Shown here piece after piece: positions 8,200 through 11,591 of a DNA stretch of 11,591 nucleotides (its first letter is position 1; each line of letters begins with the position of its first letter). The notes under the pieces are model-generated. The model was given only the letters and a program-made list of their open reading frames with translations, had not been told where the DNA came from and made no database searches. A program made the translations under genes and the position numbers. The DNA is from CALMEH01 sp964548225 (lineage in GTDB: Bacteria > Acidobacteriota > Blastocatellia > Pyrinomonadales > Pyrinomonadaceae), in contig CAZJQP010000117.1 of assembly GCA_964548225.1 (NCBI GenBank), positions 1 through 11,591 on the forward strand, in the 5' to 3' direction.

Positions 8200-8523
8200 A
8201 TGGAACAAGTAACAGTAAATTCCGAAACATTAAGTCAATGGAAAGCAGAGTTTCGTCAGCAATGGCTAAAAGAACGTGAACAACAATGGCGGGAACAAGT
8301 TGAGCAACGCCGGAAAGTAACGCGACCTATCAAAAGAAAAAATCGCAAAATAAAGATAACCCGAACTTGCTGTAAAGAGTGCGGACAGCCGAAGCATTAC
8401 ATTTGCTTAACTCATAATTCGCAAAAGAAAAAACATTGGATTTATAAAATTTTCACGAAGCCCCGTTATTACTTCCGAAAGTTTTATTTTGGCGTGGCAA
8501 GAAAACTTGGATTCGTTGATTGA
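8200..8523 (+). CDS. Small basic protein with zinc-ribbon-like cysteine cluster, unknown function
   Basis: This 107-residue protein is not one I recognise. The N-terminal third is a Gln/Arg/Glu-rich amphipathic helix with regular tryptophans (about 10-40, 'WKAEFRQQWLKEREQQWREQ'). A strongly basic stretch follows (41-54), then a cluster C57-C58-x2-C61-G...H66...C69-x2-H72 that could hold one zinc ion, then a basic, aromatic-rich C-terminus (YYFRKFYFG). The composition suggests nucleic-acid binding. GGAGA about 12 bases before ATG, with an A-run between, supports the start, although spacing is on the long side. It stands alone, 189 bases before the HTH gene, with a nine-base T-run after the stop but no clear stem. 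It is probably the first gene of the accessory block. Confidence 0.65.
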   Translation: MEQVTVNSETLSQWKAEFRQQWLKEREQQWREQVEQRRKVTRPIKRKNRKIKITRTCCKECGQPKHYICLTHNSQKKKHWIYKIFTKPRYYFRKFYFGVARKLGFVD

Positions 8524-8535
8524 TTTTTTTTTAAT

Positions 8536-8644
8536 TCAGACTCCATCAGACAAGTGTCTGTCTGATTAACTATGTTCTTAATACGCAGTAATATAGCCCC
8601 CAATTCAGACAAGCGTAGTATGCTGTCTGTCTGAATTAGTCTGA
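8536..8644. promoter_or_regulatory. Symmetric array of TCAGACA half-sites upstream of the HTH gene
   Basis: Rightward TCAGAC(A) sites start at 8536, 8546 and 8605. Leftward TGTCTG(A) sites occur at 8555-8560, 8559-8565, 8624-8629, 8628-8634 and 8639-8644. They form two blocks of the same design, TCAGACA-n-TGTCTGTCTGA, with inner gaps of 2 nt (8546-8565) and 12 nt (8605-8634). An extra half-site lies exactly 10 bp outside each end of the set (8536 versus 8546; 8629 versus 8639). Ten-base steps put the sites on one face of the helix. This fits cooperative binding by a dimeric protein, either an operator autoregulated by the HTH protein encoded at 8713 or origin/partition iterons. Confidence 0.7.
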
Positions 8645-8712
8645 TAAACTATTGATAATAAAAAGTTTAGATAGATTGACTCAACAAATAATTTGGTGTA
8701 AAAAAAAACATT

Positions 8713-8910
8713 ATGACAGGCGCAATATCTAAATGGATAACGCAGAAAGAAGCATCTGAGCTAACCGGAAGAAGTCTAAAAGCGGTTAATCAGTTGGTTA
8801 GAAATAAGCGTGTCAGAACTAAAGAATTATTCGGGAAACGTCTTGTTTTAAGCAATGACATTTTGAACTACAACAAAAAGAAAGGACGACCAAAGGAAAA
8901 TGAAAACTAA
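8713..8910 (+). CDS. Small excisionase/MerR-like helix-turn-helix DNA-binding protein
   Basis: This 65-residue protein is a single winged-helix/HTH unit: 'WITQKEASELTGRSLKAVNQLVRNKRVRTKELFGKR' reads as helix-turn-helix followed by a basic wing, as in the HTH_17/excisionase group. The tail 'KKKGRPKEN' resembles an AT-hook (GRP core in basic surroundings). Such proteins act as excisionases, replication initiator accessories or repressors of mobile elements. The ATG follows an A-run, with only a weak GGTG upstream. Its last four codons overlap the next gene by 11 bases, so the two are translationally coupled. Upstream lies the TCAGACA array, a plausible binding target. The exact role is inference. 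Confidence 0.75.
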   Translation: MTGAISKWITQKEASELTGRSLKAVNQLVRNKRVRTKELFGKRLVLSNDILNYNKKKGRPKENEN

Positions 8911-9529
8911 AAGTTCGGATAATCAGAATCCGCATAAAAACAATTTTATAAGGCAACTTGGTGATGTTTTGTTATTCGTAAAAGCCGTAAGTGATAGTGA
9001 GTTCAGCAAACTTACAAAAGGAAAGGCGAAGTCGCATCACATTATGATTAGTTTCAAAAGATTAGAATATCCAGGAACAATTCTTGAAATGATGGAATCT
9101 TCAACCCTGCGAAAACAATACGGATTAGAAAACAATTTTTCATTTGATTCCCCGTGCCGTGAAACGCTAATACTTGAATCCTATTACAACGACTTTAAAA
9201 AAATTGTAGAAAAAGCAGTCGCTGAAAATCCAAAACTTTCGTTCAATGAATTACTTCACCTTCAATTTTGTTCTCAATCAAAACCGAAGAAGCCTGTTGG
9301 AAGACAAAAGGTATTCAGAGATTTTTCTTCCGGCAAGATATTTGGAGTAAAAAAAGAAAATGTCAAATTGATTGAGATTTGGGAAGAAACAGGGGACGTT
9401 GAAGCTATTCGATTGCATTTTCACCCAAAAACTAAAATGGCTACCACAAAAAAAGTCGAAGCATCTAAAATTATGCGTAAGTTGCGAGATTACAATCATT
9501 TACTAATACGAAAATACAACGAAAAATAG
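8900..9529 (+). CDS. Conserved-looking hypothetical protein coupled to the HTH gene
   Basis: This 209-residue, basic, soluble-looking protein is not one I recognise. It starts at an ATG inside the end of the HTH gene (overlap 11 bases) with AAGG about five bases upstream, so translation is probably coupled. Visible parts: a polar N-terminus, a helix-rich region (about 15-75) with 'FIRQLGDVLLFVKAV', a central segment with C86 and 'LILESYYNDFKKIVEKAV', a basic linker 'KPKKPVGRQKVF' (about 128-139) and a C-terminal lysine/arginine-rich part ending 'MRKLRDYNHLLIRKYNEK'. There are no signal peptide, membrane helices or known catalytic motifs. Pairing with a small HTH protein suggests a DNA transaction such as element replication, excision or control, but this is only context. 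Confidence 0.65.
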   Translation: MKTKSSDNQNPHKNNFIRQLGDVLLFVKAVSDSEFSKLTKGKAKSHHIMISFKRLEYPGTILEMMESSTLRKQYGLENNFSFDSPCRETLILESYYNDFKKIVEKAVAENPKLSFNELLHLQFCSQSKPKKPVGRQKVFRDFSSGKIFGVKKENVKLIEIWEETGDVEAIRLHFHPKTKMATTKKVEASKIMRKLRDYNHLLIRKYNEK

Positions 9530-9636
9530 TTTTCCGTCGCAACATTTTATTATTCCTGTATATTCCGTTGTTTGTCTTGTTGTAGGCTGTTTCTGCATAG
9601 GTTACTACCTAAAATTTTAAGAAAAGGAGCAATAAA

Positions 9637-9870
9637 ATGGCTGAAACACAAAGAGTAAGTGATTTGAAAGATGCGATTGCAAACGCAGTTGCAACATTGG
9701 ACGAAGCGGACGGTTCGCGTGTAGGAATGGCGGAAGCGATTGACAGCGCACGCGAAACTTTATCCGATGCCTACGGCAGAGGATTTGAAAAAGCAGTTTC
9801 CGAATATTTGTCTGATGATTCGGACGATGAAGAAGACGAAGACAATGAAGACGAGGAAGACGAAGGTTAA
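9637..9870 (+). CDS. Small protein with an extreme Asp/Glu tail, unknown function
   Basis: This 77-residue protein starts at an ATG with a good AAGGAG seven bases upstream. The first 58 residues are predicted helical (alternating Ala/Asp/Glu/Leu, 'LKDAIANAVATLDEADG', 'AEAIDSARETLSDAYGRGFEKAVSEYL'). The last 19 residues are almost only Asp, Glu and a few Ser/Asn, giving a very low isoelectric point. Such tails occur in histone/DNA-mimic proteins, chaperones of basic partners and some phage anti-host proteins. The neighbouring genes include strongly basic stretches, which makes an in-cluster partner possible. The codons of the tail (GAT/GAC/GAA/GAG) are mixed, which argues against a simple slippage tract. 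I do not recognise a family. Confidence 0.7.
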   Translation: MAETQRVSDLKDAIANAVATLDEADGSRVGMAEAIDSARETLSDAYGRGFEKAVSEYLSDDSDDEEDEDNEDEEDEG

Positions 9871-9904
9871 ATTTCAGCGTCTTTTGAAACGATGAATCTT
9901 TGGT

Positions 9905-9942
9905 AATGATTCGGCATTTTGCCGACAAGATGCCGAATCATT
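9905..9942. promoter_or_regulatory. 13-bp perfect hairpin in the leader before the coiled-coil gene
   Basis: The arms aatgattcggcat (9905-9917) and exact complement (9930-9942) surround a 12-nt loop. No T-tract follows, so it is not an ordinary terminator. A second, weaker inverted repeat tcgccgt/acggcga follows within 9963-10003. The 155-base gap 9871-10025 has no convincing gene; the hairpin could process or partially terminate the transcript, or bind a protein. Confidence 0.7.
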
Positions 9943-10025
9943 GCAGACAATACACCGTAAAATCGCCGTTGATGACAAGACTTTGACGGTAATGTTACGG
10001 CGAATGAACGGGAAACTTACCGATT

Positions 10026-10937
10026 ATGAACGATGTAGAAACGGAATTTGAGGAAGTCGCAACCGCGCAGAAACCGCGCAGACCGCGAAAGCGCAAGGAA
10101 GAATCACGCGCTTGGATTTATCGAAAAGTTGATAATGAGTTAAAAGAGCAAGGAAATTTTCCTGAGTCTGTTATCGGAGAGCCGTTAGAAAAGCGTTTGC
10201 CGATGTTCTTAAAAGAGTTTTTTGGACAAGGCGATTACCGAGCGGAAATCAGAAACGCCAGAGGGCATTTTGCCCGTGCTTTTGATTTTTCAATTGCTAC
10301 CGATTTTGAGGAAACAGCAAAATCAGTTCCGATGATTGAAAACGATTCTGAGGAAGAAGAAACGGACTTTGAAGATGATTCAATGCCGAGTGATTTGAAA
10401 GTGTTTTTTTTGGAGCGAGAATTGGCGGAATCGAAACGACAGGCTAAAGAGCAACGCGAAACACTTCAATCAAGCCAATCGGAAACGCTTTCATTGATTC
10501 GGGAAATGCAACGGAGTTCCGATAAAGCATTTCAGCAAGGGCGCGAGCAAGGCTTAGAAATGATGAAAATGTTTATGCAATTTCAACAACAGCCACAACA
10601 AAACCCGCAGACCTCAATACTTGAATTACTCAAAGAAACTTTGGCAGTTCAAAGAGGCGTTAGAGAGCTTTCCGAAGAAATTTCACCAACGGAGAAACCG
10701 AGCGGAAACATCTTGGACGGCGCGGCTAATTTGATTGATTCGATTTCGCGGAACGCGCCGAAAGTTTTGCCCCTTGTCGCCGGACTAAGCGGATTGAAGC
10801 CGAACGGAGTTGTGCCTTCGACGACAACGGCACAAACGCCGTTGCCAGCTTCAAACGGAAACAACGGAAGCGGTGAAACTTCCAATCTTTCCGAAATGTT
10901 CAATCAAATCAAAAAGACGGAGAAAAACGAAAAATGA
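10026..10937 (+). CDS. Modular coiled-coil protein of unknown function
   Basis: This 303-residue protein is not one I recognise. Order of parts: a basic patch (about 17-27, 'KPRRPRKRKEE'); a globular stretch with 'AWIYRKVDNELKEQ' and 'EPLEKRLPMFLKEFFGQGDYRAEIRNARGHF' (28-95); an acidic patch (about 104-118); a long coiled coil (about 122-185, 'FFLERELAESKRQAKEQRETL'); a glutamine/proline-rich spacer (186-195); a short helix (196-218); a hydrophobic Gly/Ala/Leu segment (about 229-257, 'APKVLPLVAGLSGLK'); and a Pro/Ser/Thr/Asn-rich tail. No signal peptide or enzyme motif is seen. Such modular, partly disordered build is common for structural or scaffold proteins of phages and mobile elements. 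The start lacks a good Shine-Dalgarno (GGGA about 13 bases away). The stop overlaps the next ATG by four bases (ATGA). Confidence 0.7.
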   Translation: MNDVETEFEEVATAQKPRRPRKRKEESRAWIYRKVDNELKEQGNFPESVIGEPLEKRLPMFLKEFFGQGDYRAEIRNARGHFARAFDFSIATDFEETAKSVPMIENDSEEEETDFEDDSMPSDLKVFFLERELAESKRQAKEQRETLQSSQSETLSLIREMQRSSDKAFQQGREQGLEMMKMFMQFQQQPQQNPQTSILELLKETLAVQRGVRELSEEISPTEKPSGNILDGAANLIDSISRNAPKVLPLVAGLSGLKPNGVVPSTTTAQTPLPASNGNNGSGETSNLSEMFNQIKKTEKNEK

Positions 10938-11287
10938 AGTCTGAGAAAACAACACAGCCAGAAGAAACGGAGAACGTAGAACAACCGGAAGAAGCGGAAA
11001 TCACCGAGCCGATGACCGTTGATGTTTTGCTATCACACACGATTGAAGACATTGCCGGAAATCGAAGCGCAAGTTTTGTAGCAGATGAATTTTTTGATGA
11101 GTTTGTTTATCGAAACCGTGAAGAAGTTTCACAGATTTTAATGCTTTTGGATTTACCGACTGAAACGGTTGTTCAAGGCTTGATTGAAGTTCAAATGCAA
11201 GCGATTGAGATACTTCGACAAAATGCACCGAATTATCTTAACGAACTGCGAAGCGAGATAAAATCCCGATTAGCAGAAATGGCATAA
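10934..11287 (+). CDS. Acidic helical protein coupled to the coiled-coil gene, unknown function
   Basis: This 117-residue protein begins at an ATG overlapping the previous stop (ATGA), a standard sign of translational coupling. The first 30 residues are Glu/Pro/Thr-rich and probably disordered. The remainder (31-117) is predicted mostly helical, with 'FVADEFFDEFVYRNREEVSQILMLLDL' and 'VVQGLIEVQMQAIEILRQNAPNYLNELRSEI', which looks like a small four-helix unit. There are no cysteines, membrane segments or catalytic motifs. Its strict linkage to the 303-residue protein suggests the two work as a pair or in one complex. Confidence 0.68.
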   Translation: MKSEKTTQPEETENVEQPEEAEITEPMTVDVLLSHTIEDIAGNRSASFVADEFFDEFVYRNREEVSQILMLLDLPTETVVQGLIEVQMQAIEILRQNAPNYLNELRSEIKSRLAEMA

Positions 11288-11310
11288 ATTTTAGATTTTG
11301 TGAGGTAACT

Positions 11311-11418
11311 ATGATTTTTTCAATTTTTGAAGAAGACGGAAGTTTTGGCGATGATGGAACTTTTGGCGATGCAATGCGGATTGTAGTTTTGAAAGGTCAA
11401 ACAACAGTTTCACAATAG
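11311..11418 (+). CDS. 35-residue frame, possibly cut short by an insertion sequence
   Basis: A short ATG frame with a good TGAGG eight bases upstream, 23 bases after the preceding gene and in the same direction. The product is acidic with an internal repeat ('GSFGDDGTFGDAM') followed by 'RIVVLKGQ'. Its TAG stop coincides with the first bases of the IS-like terminus at 11418, so the natural gene was probably longer and the stop was supplied by the inserted element. The function is unknown. Confidence 0.5.
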   Translation: MIFSIFEEDGSFGDDGTFGDAMRIVVLKGQTTVSQ

Positions 11419-11535
11419 ACCTCTTGCAAAAGAAAGTTAATGATTAAGTGCATAATTATACAGACCAGCAATCAAATTGACGCGCAACATAAATCGGCGA
11501 CGGCGATTGCGATACCTTTCCGACAATATCCGAAA
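11418..11535 (-). mobile_element. Terminal fragment of an IS5-type insertion sequence
   Basis: GACCTCTTGCAAAAG at 11418-11432 resembles terminal inverted repeats of IS5-type elements, as I remember them. The end of a transposase follows on the minus strand 4 bases further in. The other end is not in the window. Recognisable transposase sequence stops near 11535; the remaining bases to 11591 read as nothing I recognise in any frame. The element therefore looks truncated or broken, although the window ends too soon to exclude a frameshifted copy. Confidence 0.65.
11437..11535 (-). pseudogene. C-terminus of an IS5-family DDE transposase (truncated)
   Basis: The minus strand read from 11535 to the TAA at 11437-11439 gives a start of 'FRILSERYRNRRRRF', then 'VNLIAGLYNY', then 'ALNH' and stop. 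'RILSxRYRNRRRRFxLRxNLIAGxYNY' is the hallmark C-terminal segment of DDE_Tnp_4-type IS5 transposases. Only about 32 residues match. Further upstream the same frame stays open but loses the expected 'EHxxxxxKxF' region, and the other two frames do not restore it, so the gene is taken as a remnant. Confidence 0.7.
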
Positions 11536-11591
11536 GGAGCCTGTAAAGCAAATTGTGTAACTGCATTTTATAAATAAGGAGTCAGTTGCTC

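Noticed and set aside
7945..8208. 87-codon minus-strand open frame
   Set aside because: It reads through the 15-bp hairpin and other inverted repeats, has low-complexity Ser/Lys/Thr composition, no ribosome site and no recognisable domain, and it runs into the start of the plus-strand gene at 8200.
8536..8644. CRISPR-like array
   Set aside because: The repeated unit is only about 7 bases, occurs in both orientations with unequal short gaps, and has no spacer-sized units or cas genes.
9896..10085. Short open frames overlapping the leader of the 303-aa gene
   Set aside because: They are 20-60 codons without a ribosome site, span the hairpin arms and have no sensible composition; better explained as leader sequence.
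11536..11591. Continuation of the IS transposase
   Set aside because: None of the three minus-strand frames gives the expected conserved region upstream of 'FRILSERYRN', so this stretch is not annotated as transposase.

Overview
The window looks like a piece of a moderately AT-rich acidobacterial chromosome, probably class Blastocatellia (Pyrinomonadaceae-like). This is inferred from gene content, not from a marker gene. It carries an Oar-like TonB-dependent receptor barrel and a secreted protein joining P-domains to long FG-GAP-type repeats of the 'DYDGDGKxDxAVWRPS' kind, both of which are common in that group. There is no rRNA, tRNA or CRISPR array.

Layout. (1) 3-1565, plus strand: C-terminal part of an outer-membrane beta-barrel receptor, closed by a strong intrinsic terminator at 1600-1650. 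(2) 1961-4975, plus strand: a 1004-residue exported protein with two P-domains and 13 propeller-like repeats. (3) 5097-7726, minus strand: a module transcribed fatty-acyl desaturase, then membrane histidine kinase, then OmpR/PhoB-type response regulator. The 3' end of each of these three genes lies inside an inverted repeat, and the three repeats are unrelated in sequence. (4) 7727-8199: a gene-free, hairpin-rich stretch. (5) 8200-11418, plus strand: an accessory block of seven small, mostly unrecognised genes. These are a zinc-ribbon-like 107-aa protein, a small excisionase/MerR-like HTH protein overlapping a 209-aa protein, a 77-aa protein with an extremely acidic tail, a 303-aa coiled-coil protein overlapping a 117-aa protein, and a 35-aa frame. 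(6) 11418-11535: the terminus and transposase C-terminus of an IS5-type insertion sequence, apparently truncated.

How the parts may work together. The desaturase/kinase/regulator order, with a kinase that is almost only two membrane helices plus a catalytic core, suggests a membrane-state sensing circuit similar in logic to Bacillus DesK/DesR-des, although from different kinase and regulator classes. The accessory block has a symmetric operator-like array of TCAGACA half-sites before its HTH gene, two overlapping gene pairs and no recognisable housekeeping function. It looks like part of a mobile or phage/plasmid-derived element, and it is the best candidate here for something undescribed. 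No integrase, replication protein, capsid or effector is recognisable inside the window, so its nature is undetermined.
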